Shown one piece after another: positions 54,900 to 64,000 of a DNA stretch of 64,000 bases (within the stretch, counting starts at the first letter, position 1; the number at the start of each line of letters is the position of its first letter). The stretch is from positions 20,940-84,939 of the forward strand of contig JAYMTL010000085.1 of the NCBI GenBank assembly GCA_036897445.1, given 5' to 3'. The stretch is from Pelargonium tetragonum. Its lineage: Eukaryota > Streptophyta > Magnoliopsida > Geraniales > Geraniaceae. Position numbers and translations under genes: made by a program. The notes beneath the pieces were generated by a model, which worked only from the letters and a program-made list of their open reading frames with translations, ran no database searches and was not told the DNA's origin.

Positions 54900-54972
54900 A
54901 TAAGGGCTTATGAGATTTGAACCATAACCCTGTCCTTTTTGCTCAAGCACTCGAGGAGTGTTTACTAGACTA
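54900..54972 (-). other. tRNA-like / Pol III box-like site
   Basis: On the - strand, ATAGTCTAGTAA (similar to an A box) lies about 45 nt upstream of GGTTCAAATC (B box, 54914-54923). TTATG and CATAA flank the B box as a slipped T-stem. The anticodon arm and acceptor stem do not fold convincingly, so this is at best a decayed tRNA or tRNA-derived element. Confidence 0.25.
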
Positions 54973-57900
54973 TGGCTTCTCCTTTATTAGCTGTAGATTT
55001 AGAAACGTAAGAATTTATTCTATCTAAGCGCCTATATCTACTTTAAGAAGGAGCTGCCGACTTTTAATCCTAGAAAGTAGAAGGTACTTAGCTACTTATT
55101 ATGTGCACTCTGCTTTGGAGAATTTTGCTGAGATTAAGTCTATCTCTGTAAACTCTCTAATTCCTTGTGATATGGGAAGTCCTCTTGCAGGATTGTCAGA
55201 AAGTCGTTAGTTGAGAACAAGTTAACAGAGTTTGGGTAGTATAGAACTACTAGGGGAATCCCTCCCTTTCCTTTTTAAGTATATAAAGCAATTTACTAGG
55301 AGTTTCGGATACCTAATACTAGAACCCCCTTGTACAACTGAAAAATCCTAGGAGCACCCCGTTTCTAGAAGTACATATTTTCAATTCATTACATAATCCA
55401 AGCGGGCTCAGAATCTAGTAAGTAGCTTATTGAAAGATCTATTAGCAGCAGTTTTAATTAATTTATCAGGGCTGTCGTCGACTATCGACTTATAACCTTT
55501 ACTTGTATAGTTTATCTTTTTTATTAAACCTTTTAGACTTTTCTATTGGAGCAGCTATATTCTATGTAGTAAGGAGTAACTCCTACTGTTTTAGTTTCCG
55601 CCAAAAAGGGATCCCTCTTAAGCTTTTAGGTCTTATTTTCAAGTTAGGGTACTCATATCAATAAGGTAAAGAATTGTACTAATACCGCCACAAAGATTTC
55701 GTTTTACCCGATTCAAGAAATTCATATAGAAAAAGCCTCGACGAGGGCTAAAGAATTTAAGAAAGTATTTAGTCTTTTTGTAACACTTGAGTATCCTACC
55801 GGGTAGAGTGGATTAGGAGTCTTTTTTAGTCATAAAAAGATTGTCCTAAAGAGCTTTTAAAGTTATTTGTTAGTATTGATTTCCGCAGGAAGTTTTTCTC
55901 AGGATTTGCAAGAATATCGCTACAACACGATTAAAATTTATACGAATTGTAACGGAAAAGGCAAGATAATTATAATACAAGGATTTGCTTTTAACAGGAA
56001 ACTCCTAGGCTAAATCAATGCTCTGCAATGCCCGTAGACCTCGAGAGGCTGGTAAAGGTTCATAAGTGATGTAAGTTTTATCCGAAAAAGTTGACTCTGG
56101 GCTTTGGTATGCTATTATGATGCTAACTCCCTTTTGCATCCTACTCTACTCGTTTTGCACTATGACTTATCTGTTTATCAGGGAAACCCTAGTCTTGTAC
56201 TTATAATAGCCCAGACCACCCCCTCCAGTCCAGGAACTTACTTTATCCCAAAATCTATTTTGCCTATGTCAACGAGAAGAAATCCATGTCGATAAATTAG
56301 TATCCGGGCATACGCTTACCCCAAAACCCGACAGTGGTTAAAATTACACGGGACAGTTACCAGCTTACATAAAATTAGGAATACGTGTCTTTATTTAATG
56401 GCTTCTTTTTACCCCGGATCTGACCAGCTTTGACTTCAAAGATTTAAAGGATAAAGGTGTCAACAAACCCTTCTGCGAATTTTATTAAATTGAGGCTTTG
56501 TAGGTATTATATAAAAACGTAACTGAAAGGGCATAAAATCTTGATTCCGCATGACGAGAGAAGTCGAGGCTTTTCAATTTTCTTGTAAGTTCCTTACCTA
56601 TCTCAGGGGACTCTCCGGTGTTCGTGATCTTAATGGAATTCTACTAAACCTTTAATTGAAGATGACTAAGAGTTTTCGCTTGAATTCAGTGTGTCATATA
56701 ACCGAGGCTTCGGTGTCTGCATAATGAATTTTTGTCTCACTGCACTGGACAGGTGCCTAATGGTCGATAAACTATCAAGGTAATAAAAGAGGAATATTAT
56801 AACAGAATCGAATATGCTTGCCGCAGTTCCCCGGGGTGTGTACCCTACTGCTTTAGTAAACTGAGCTTTCCCGCAAAAAAATCAATCTTGAATCTTTGAC
56901 CTGTCCTAAAAAAACATAAGGTGAGAGTATGCTACTAAACGATATCCCAGTTTATTTAGTCTTTCTGAATTCGGTAAAATCCTAGAAGACTAAACACATT
57001 TAGAGGTATACATATAACAAAGTACTACGCCCAAGAAAGAGTAAGTCAAGTAAGATAAAATAGAACTTTTGTTTAGAACTCTATTGGAGATTACCTGCTA
57101 TACATCAAAAGTGAGTCTTAGCCTAGTCAGGAAATACCTACAGTGTACACTCTATCAACTAAAAAAGAGGACAATCCTTAAAAAGTATATTTAACTAGGG
57201 ATTTGATACTCTTATTCGGCACCTTCTCTAATTGTTTATAACAAAAGCCCCGCTAGTAAGCAGCCTTGTAAAAGCTTTTTTGATAAAGGGTACACTCTAG
57301 ATCTAGAACCCTCCTATCTAGCCCATAAGAACGGGTAGAGCAACCTTCAAATTTACCGCGAAACTCGGCCAAAAGTAGCTTATATACCCGATTTCTATTC
57401 GCCGCAGTCCCGGGAAAGGCAAGTGTTTTGTACTCAGGTAGCCTTTTGAAGTAACATAAAAGCATACTTTTTAAGTTAGTTAAAGTCAAAATATACTTAA
57501 GGACTCTGAAACACCTGAGTTTACGACACCCTACGAACCCCCTTAAGAATGAAATATACGGGACTCCCCCTTTTTTAGTTTTAGTAACTTCTTTTATAAA
57601 CACTGCCAACAAAATTGAAATTTCTTTGTTAAGAGATATCTAAGGAATCGAGCATTTTAGGTTAGGTTGTACTGCAATGCCAAAATACCTCTTGATTAGA
57701 CATATGAGGACACAAGGAAACTCTGGCATTTCCTTTTGTAACCCAATTGAGCATTCCACCAGTCACATGCAAATCCGGATAAGTATAGTCTAAACTTTGA
57801 GGAATAGGGGTACCTAAGTACAACTATTTATACCTCCCTGGGAATCTTTTTAGTACCCTTTCGAAAACTTGTACCAACACTTAAGTCTTTCTTTTATAAT

Positions 57901-58135
57901 TCTTAGTTAATAACTTTATTATTTGATTTTACACCAAATTCTCTAGTAAGAGCAAACCTCTCTCAAAAAGGAAGCTGTAGTCGGTAAACCGGGCTGGCAC
58001 AGTCCAAGTATCCGCATTTTCGTAGGGCTTTGCAGAGCAGGTAGTTCGTAATAAAATAGGCTCGTTTTTAGGCTATTATAACAAGCACTAAAGTTAATTA
58101 AAAAGGAGTCCCTGTCAAGAGTGAAAAGGAGCCTC

Positions 58136-58180
58136 TAAGTTACAATTCCTTTTTTTAATAAGTTACAATTCCTTTTTTAA
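58136..58180 (+). repeat. 23/22-bp perfect tandem duplication
   Basis: A unit beginning TAAGTTACAATTCC and continuing with a T-run and AA occurs twice in a row. The copies differ only by one T in the run (seven against six). With no other mismatch the duplication must be recent compared with the decay around it; slippage is the simplest cause. Confidence 0.7.
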
Positions 58181-59418
58181 GATGTAGTAATTTTAACTTT
58201 GCAAAAGCGGTTATTATACCTATTTTTAAGGCGGAGAGGAGAGAGGGTGCTTTTAACAATTCAAATCAAATTTACATGTCTCATTAAAGGGAGCCCCGAA
58301 TTAGGTAACTAAAATCTTAATATATATATATTAATTAATCTCTAGATATAACTGGATTTACTCCAAATATATTACCTTAGTCTTTTAGAAACTCTTTTTT
58401 TACTTAAAATGTATACTAACATCGTATTCCTGAATTTCGTAGTTAAAGCAGCTATTTCAAAAGGGATTCCTTTAGCTTTAGGGGAGCTACTTTTTTCAGC
58501 AGTCTTGTAGTATCCAGATAGACCAGATAGATAAAATAGAAGAAACTTTCTTTCTCAGAGATCCACAATTATAGGTAAACAACAGCTTACAGAGTACCTA
58601 AACGTCAGAGCATTTTAGAGAATTGTAATTAATCTTTATTCATTCATAATCCAGAGTATTTCAGTGGAAGTCTTTATATTTATTGAAAAGAGTTTTTTCT
58701 AAGAGTACTTCTTTATCCAGGAATTTACTAGCCTGTTATTTAGTTAGTTATAATAAAGCAGGTAGTTTGTAAACAGTAATAGGAAAGATTTTAGGTCAAT
58801 AAGAAGGTCCCCCGTGTATCCCAAAAGTCAGCTTAATAGCATTCCGAATAAGAATTTTGGTTTCGTTTTATCTGGATTAGTTAATAAGTTTTTACAGGTT
58901 TTCTAGGTTATTCTTATTTTTTTAAGGAAAGTTCTAAGTAATAGAAACTATAAAATAAGCCCTAGTACAGGCTGCAAGACTTTCTTACTATTACAATTAG
59001 TAACATCTTAGAATAGTTTAGAAAGACGGCTAATAAGATAAAGAAGTCTAGCACAACAGGGCTGCAACTGAGAATTGAAAGTTATAGCTCTAAAGTTGTA
59101 GTTATTTATGGTCTTAGTTTTGGGGTTTAAGAAGCCTACCTGTTTTGTGAAGGCTAAATAAAAGTATGGGAAGTTTTTCAAGTTTTATTGAGAAATTTTC
59201 CTTTATTCGGTTCTGGTTCCAGGATAGTAATATATATTTAGGTAATATAAAGAAAGAAAGCCAAGGTCATTTGCATTTGTATTTAAAAATCAGGTTTTCC
59301 TTTTTTAGGCTTTTTTTAAGTGTGAGGTTGCTTATTCCTTATACTACTGCCTTAACCAAGTAAACAAAGGAGTTTACTCGGTAAGATGGATGTATTCCTA
59401 ATCAATTAAAGTTCTTAT

Positions 59419-59880
59419 CCTATAGGAGGATAAGCTGCATAAGCCATGAGGAGAATATTCCCTTAAACAATCTATCTAACTACTTCAAACTCTTATAATT
59501 TAGAAGATATCTATCCTAGCTACTAATAGTAACCCATAAAAAAACTAACTCCGTATGCTCTTCTCTATCGAGTACCAGTATTTCCTCCACAAGGAAGCCC
59601 ATTAACTCCAGTAAGAAGCTGCAGCTGCAAAGACTCCTCTAAGACTGTTAATACTCCTATTATTGTAACTTTTCTAACACCTCTAGCTCATAAAGGTATA
59701 GCTTTTCAAAGAAGTGAGTCATGATAACAAGAAGAAGTCAATAAAAAAGGTAGTTAAGCAGTTTCCCTTATAAGTAGGCATTTTCTTTTCAAAAGTTTAA
59801 GGGCGGAGAAATTAGTGAATTGTGAAGCTAAAGAATTTCCTGTTCTAGTTAGTGGAACATAACAGAATACTGATTATACA
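59419..59880 (+). pseudogene. Pro/Ser/Gln-rich ORF ghost, possibly gag-like
   Basis: From 59419 a single + strand frame is protein-like for about 150 codons with about ten stops, nearly all TAA or TAG. The product begins Gly/Ala/Gln-rich and has a Tyr/Asn/Ser segment (SNSYNLEDIYPSY), then a Pro-rich stretch (VFPPQGSPLTPVRSC), a Thr/Ser-rich part and a Gln/Glu/Lys cluster, followed by RAEKLVN and EFPVLVSG. A low-complexity N-terminus leading to an AEKL-type block recalls LTR-retrotransposon gag proteins, but this is a resemblance in style only. The frame breaks up after 59880. No LTR or primer-binding site was identified. Confidence 0.35.
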
Positions 59881-60239
59881 TTCAAATTCTTTTGAGTATA
59901 GGATTTCAAGATCTTGTAGAAAGTCACTCTCTAAATCGTATTCTTGTGTTCTGTGTTATTCATGGAAAACTGTCATCGCTGGCAAGGAGGCCCATAATTA
60001 TGTGAATTCCTGGTTTTCTAGATAGTAAAGATTTTTAGAGGAGAATATAAGAGAAAGTAAATCAATTTTCTGTTCGAATTTCCTTAATTTGTCTTTTTTT
60101 AGACCTAGTATTCTTAACCTATAAACTAAGAATTTTCTGTTGGCCTTGTTTCTTAAGCGCCCAATACCTATTTTCTTAAGAGCTATCGGAATCGTCCTCT
60201 CCAGCACCCCTTTTCTTACTACCCAAGTCTTAGCCGGAA

Positions 60240-60542
60240 ACTCATTTCATACCTTTCCTACAGTTTTCTTATTATATCTTCCTAATGTTAATGCTTGCTT
60301 TCAAGGCTGGTAGAGTACTTCTTTTGCTTGCTATCCCAAGAATTAGAACTAAAACAAATAAAGGATTCTCTCCTACCTTGCTGGGATTTCCTTGGGATTT
60401 ATTGGTTTGCTATTGGCCTCACCTTCTTTGGACAGCTATCACTGACACAGTTGTTGACAGTCAAAGAATCAAAAGACAAGCTTTTGATTCCCTTAGCTTA
60501 GCTCAGAGGATAGGAAGTTCCTCTCGAAGTAAAGGAGGTTAA
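60240..60542 (+). other. Small non-RIP patch with an 85-codon open frame
   Basis: CpA and TpG are common here (seven CpA within about 50 bases near 60430-60480) and TpA is scarce, unlike the flanks. An open frame runs from 60285 to 60542, with an overlapping 68-codon frame at 60295-60501. The 85-residue product has a hydrophobic N-terminal half and a Ser/Arg-rich end but no recognised domain. The - strand is also fairly open here. I regard the patch as real compositional contrast and the ORF as unproven. Confidence 0.3.
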
Positions 60543-60591
60543 ATACATGTAGTAATTAATAGTACGTACATGAGCGCATTAGACATCAACT

Positions 60592-61560
60592 TCAGATTCT
60601 TTTGACTTATTTGACTTATACTTATTTGAGTTAGATTTTGTTGTTGACTTACCTGGCCTAGTTGGCTTGTTTCTTTACTTACCTGTTTTCTTAGCTGACT
60701 TAGCAGGCTTACTTGTTTGACTTACTTCTTTCTTTTGAGTTTTAGCAGCTATCTCTATCTTAATATATTATATTAGCTACCTATATACCTTGTAGTAATA
60801 TAACCTGTTGCTTAGGAGCTATGCCCGTACTATACTTTTTGTTGTTAGAAGCTAGACTTACCTCTCTTAGCTGCTCGTGACAAGAACCCCTGGCTATACC
60901 TGCTGCTTTGTCGAGCTAAATCTAGTTCTGTACTCTTAAAGGAGACCTTACCTTACTCTTGTAGCCCTCACCCTCCTATCGTATCTTATAGTAATTAGCA
61001 AATATTCTATTACTATATTTAGTAGTTATTATAAAGTCTTTATTAGTTCTTGTAGGAAGCCCTTTGCCTGACCGGCCTCCTATTCTTTATTTCCTGAGCT
61101 TATAAGAGTGACAGGGCTACTCCTAACAATACCGGGGTTCCTGCCATATACTAAAACAAAAGGGTTTAGTGGGTAGGTAAGCGTCCAACCTTATATGAAG
61201 AATTCCTTGTTAACTTCCTGCATAGTATTATAAATAGGTATGTGCATTCCTAATGGTAAGGGGTGCAGGTAAGCTTGTATTGTAGGATACGAGTCCTATT
61301 GCCTGTATTCTGTACTCTATAGCTTTTTCATCTTTATTAGCTCTATTAGAAAGTGCCTTTCCTGCCCTTCTTTGTAAGAGATTACAGTGGGAGTTGAACT
61401 CGTGTATTACTTTCTGCACCTGTAGCCTGGGTCTATATGTCTTATTGAGGCTTGTACTAGTCCTATTATAGTGGTACCATATTCCAGATGAATGAGGGAT
61501 AAGCGAACAGTAAAGCTAAAGTTTACTGATGGAGAACTAAGGGAAAGCTCGGATCCTCTG
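60592..61560 (-). pseudogene. Pogo/Fot1-like transposase, C-terminal remnant, RIP-degraded
   Basis: One - strand frame runs about 323 codons without a frameshift but with 24 stops: 23 TAA or TAG and a single TGA at the end, the signature of CAA, CAG and TGG converted by RIP. Family resemblance, reading downstream: KLxLYC then PHSS (61486-61494), like the LPPHSS block after the second catalytic Asp in pogo-type DDE transposases; LNKTYR, like the following LK-x-x-Y; an RIQAIGL block with SYN (about 61280-61310), like the family's ATGLxPxNP; then a basic helical stretch and, at 60592-60750, a Lys/Gln-rich tail typical of fungal members. The helix-turn-helix, CENP-B-like and most of the DDE core would lie above 61560 but are not readable there, so the copy looks truncated or more decayed upstream. 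Terminal repeats were not found. The assignment rests on weak motifs. Confidence 0.45.
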
Positions 61561-64000
61561 TTTACAATTCCCTTATTCAAGTTCTTATTAACAGGGCAAT
61601 TAAGCCGTAGAGCTTCGATCCGAATCTTATTTATAATATCCTATTTATATAGGGCAAGGTTTCTTTATCTTGCTTATTGTCCGGCTTATGCTTTTCTAGT
61701 CCTATCTATTTTTGGTCTATATAAAAAGGAGCGAGTCTAGGTGTTTGCATTGAAAGGGTACTTATTTTAGAGTATAGCAGTGGCAAGAATAGGCTACCTT
61801 TACGAAGCTGAACTATCTTTTCTTACAATACCAAAAACTCCGTTTTTAGAGTTAGGTAAGCCCGCCTATATATAGGAGTTGACTTTAGTTCCCGGTTTCA
61901 TATTCCAGGTAATTTGAAAAGCTATTAAGGAATAAAGAAACTAAAGCTAAGGGGATATCCTGAGGCGTATATAGTTCACAAGAGAGTTGATACAGATCCA
62001 GAATATAGTTACGGTGGGAATCTTATAGCTCTGAGAAAAGGTGTGGGGAATAGAGTCTACCTGTGTTCCTGTGTTTCCAATTCCTGATTAAAAAAAGGAG
62101 GTAGCAAAAGCGGTAAAAGAAGAGTTTCAGGTAAAAGAAAATTCTAGTATAGAAAATGGTAATTCAGAGCAATTCTTTTTTAGCGCACGGAAATGTTTCG
62201 TGGTGATTTCGGATTAATTTCAAAGGAGTTGTTTTCCCTATCAACCGCCTATAACCTAGCAGCTTACTTGAGCTCCGGAATATAAATAACTGTTAAGCTC
62301 TTTGTTGCACTAAGTTATTAAGAGATATTTGTTAATTCTAGAAACTTTTAAAAAGATCACTGGAGTATCTGAGTAGTGTATGCGAATGAGAACCTTGACA
62401 ACTTCTTCGACGAGTCTCGTGCACTTAGTGTCTATCAAGAAACCATTTAAGATTTTAGTCGCTAATTGCTATTTACAATTCCTTAGATTCTAAGCTTTGC
62501 TCTTTTGTAATAACTTACTCAGATAAGTAAAGAACTTTTTAGAATATAGGGAATCTAAGTCGTAGGGAAACGGAATTCAATTGCTAGGTAAACTCGACTG
62601 TATAAATTCATGAGAAGGCAGACCCTTAGGTTTTACTAGAACCTCCTAAATATAAAGCCCGAAAAAAGCCCGTGTTTCCTTGGTGGAAAGTACGTAGGTA
62701 TATTCAATACACAATTAATTACATTACCTCGCTAACGCTACCGTCGGTAACAATCCTTCTAATACTTATAGGCTAACCCCTCCTTGACTTCTTTGTTTCT
62801 GCTATAGGGAGGATAGAAACCCTTATCTTTTCATGTTCGCAATAGGAAGCGAAGCCACTTACAGGTATCTAGGTATTACCCTCTTGCCCTTAAAAATCTT
62901 CTCTAAAAACCTCTATACTGGGCTCTCCATTAGTTGAAACCTGAATTCTTAAAAGCTTTAAACTTTAACCCCTAAGCAAATACCGGTACCGGAAACACCG
63001 AGACGTAATATAGCCAAGATTACCTCTCTTAGCGCCTCTTTCATTTTAAATTGAATTTTTAAGTTTATGGACCCCGTTTAAAATACCTCATTTCTATCTT
63101 CCTGGGATACTTATAGGAAAACCTTGCTCTTATAACCCATTCCTTGCCTTGTTTACTACTTACTACCTTTTCTAAAATCTTTCATCTCATCAGGAAACAG
63201 GCCTAAACTGACAGAAACCCTTGGGACAATTACTAGGTGCCTACCGATGTAAAACAGATAAGCAATTCCAGCTGTTTGGACTTCTCGAGACTCTTCCCAA
63301 TGGCCTACATAGAAGTTTTGGTTTTCAATTCTTTTAGGTCTTAGGTCTTCAAAGTAGAATTAAAGTCTTTTTTATCAAGTTAATTTATGGTATATCTTTT
63401 ATAGCGGTATAGAATTCTAACAAGTAAGGAGTTTTTTAGCTAATTCAGGAATCAGAGAATTGGCTCACATAGATTTATATAAGATGAAAAATAGAAAAAG
63501 ACTCCTAGCAGTAAATAGAGGTTTGAAGTGTACTTAAAGTACCGAGATCAAATAATAGAGGGTTAATTAAGAAATCCAGGGTTCTCTTTTACTTTATTTA
63601 AGAGATAACCTAGCTTTCTTTAGCTTTATAAGTCCAGTAAGTAGACTTTTATCTCACCTCGGGAATAAACTTCGCGGATATCCTATTCGGCAAGAGACTG
63701 GGTCCCTGTTTAGGTTAAAATACAAAGCTCGTTTTTTTCGAGTTTTTTATATAGAATTTCCTATAGGTGGCAATTCTAAAATAAAAAGTGCTTGTATGCA
63801 AAAGAGGGGCGTTCCGCATAAGAATAAAGCTACTTAGGTTTATTAGAGCAAGGTTATTAGAATAGAAGTCAGAAAGAATAATCTTAGGAATAAGAAAAAC
63901 ACTGAATGTTTAAAGTCTCTATCTTGTGTATGTACTGGCTAGTGGTTGTGTGTAAAAGAAACTGGGAGGTATCTTACGAAGTTTCTTCTTGGTATTCGAT
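61561..64000. other. RIP-like AT-rich tract without genes
   Basis: No gene recognised. The transposase frame may continue into 61561-61740 on the - strand but is too decayed to follow; the 82-codon + strand frame at 61492-61740 lies opposite it and is probably a shadow. The rest shows the same TpA-rich, CpA-poor texture, with no RNA gene or repeat that I can support. Confidence 0.55.

Larger units (their letters stand above)
40605..59418. other. RIP-like AT-rich tract without genes
   Basis: No gene recognised. Lines 51001-51120 give TpA 12, ApT 4, CpA+TpG 7 and ApC+GpT 12. The longest frames (119 codons at 57253-57612 on the -, 103 codons at 54076-54387 on the +) have no motif and fit chance. 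The tract holds the palindrome at 47413, the hairpin at 54703, a tRNA-like site near 54914 and a tandem duplication at 58136. TA microsatellites occur near 44787, 48500, 49820 and 58320. Confidence 0.6.

Noticed and set aside
57253-57612. 119-codon open frame on the - strand, the longest in the window
   Set aside because: With about 7% stop codons per position and roughly 128,000 codons in six frames, a longest stop-free run of about 125 codons is expected by chance. No motif, no homology that I recognise and no context support it.
44008-57948. 18-bp match TTTTACACCAAATTCTCT near 44008 and near 57931
   Set aside because: Same reasoning: isolated, flanks unrelated, and within chance expectation.
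18810-58340. TA-dinucleotide microsatellites at many sites
   Set aside because: Short (about 5 to 8 units) and expected from the general TpA excess; they define no element.
1-64000. Organelle genome with insertional RNA editing (myxomycete-like), which would also lack long open frames
   Set aside because: No rRNA or conserved respiratory gene fragments were seen, GC is higher than known for such genomes, and the CpA loss with TAA/TAG-only decay of a transposase frame is better explained by RIP.
1-64000. CRISPR arrays, rRNA genes, riboswitches and LTR pairs
   Set aside because: I looked for regularly spaced repeats, rRNA core words such as GTGCCAGC with GCGGTAA, and long direct repeats at element scale. 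None was found by eye.

Overview
This window reads as gene-free, AT-rich (roughly mid-30s % GC) nuclear heterochromatin from a filamentous ascomycete that uses repeat-induced point mutation (RIP). The evidence is compositional. I counted dinucleotides by hand over ten 60-base lines (601-780, 15001-15300, 51001-51120). TpA was 61 against ApT 31 (ratio about 2.0), and CpA+TpG was 40 against ApC+GpT 59 (about 0.7). This is the classic product of C-to-T change at CpA. No open frame exceeds 119 codons on either strand, which is about what chance gives in 64 kb at this composition. I see no intact protein gene, no rRNA and no CRISPR array. The assignment to a fungus is inference from the RIP pattern and the transposase remnant, not from a species marker.

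Layout. 1-4202: RIP-like DNA without genes. 4203-5093: ghost of a Gln/Ser-rich protein (+ strand), its frame kept but broken mostly by TAA and TAG. 5094-31744: long RIP-like tract with a few perfect palindromes, a GC-rich nested inverted repeat at 30866-30927 and small tandem duplications. About 31745-35720: a compositionally different, pyrimidine-rich block with no RIP signature and several imperfect direct repeats. 35721-40139: RIP-like DNA holding a tRNA-like remnant. 40140-40604: a lightly decayed, charged helical ORF ghost (+). 40605-59418: RIP-like DNA. 59419-60542: a Pro/Ser/Gln-rich, possibly gag-like ghost (+), then a small patch without RIP. 60592-61560: the clearest mobile-element relic, the C-terminal part of a probable pogo/Fot1-like transposase on the - strand; 23 of its 24 in-frame stops are TAA or TAG. 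61561-64000: RIP-like DNA.

No genes here work together. The story is decay: transposons landed, were hit by C-to-T mutation and became stop-riddled AT-rich filler. Two or three patches (31.7-35.7 kb, 40.1-40.6 kb, about 60.2-60.5 kb) escaped or arrived later. A gene desert of this size in a RIP-active fungus would suit an AT-isochore, subtelomere or regional centromere; the window alone cannot tell these apart. I found no convincing new biological system. The most useful leads are the non-RIP block and the unidentified ORF ghosts.
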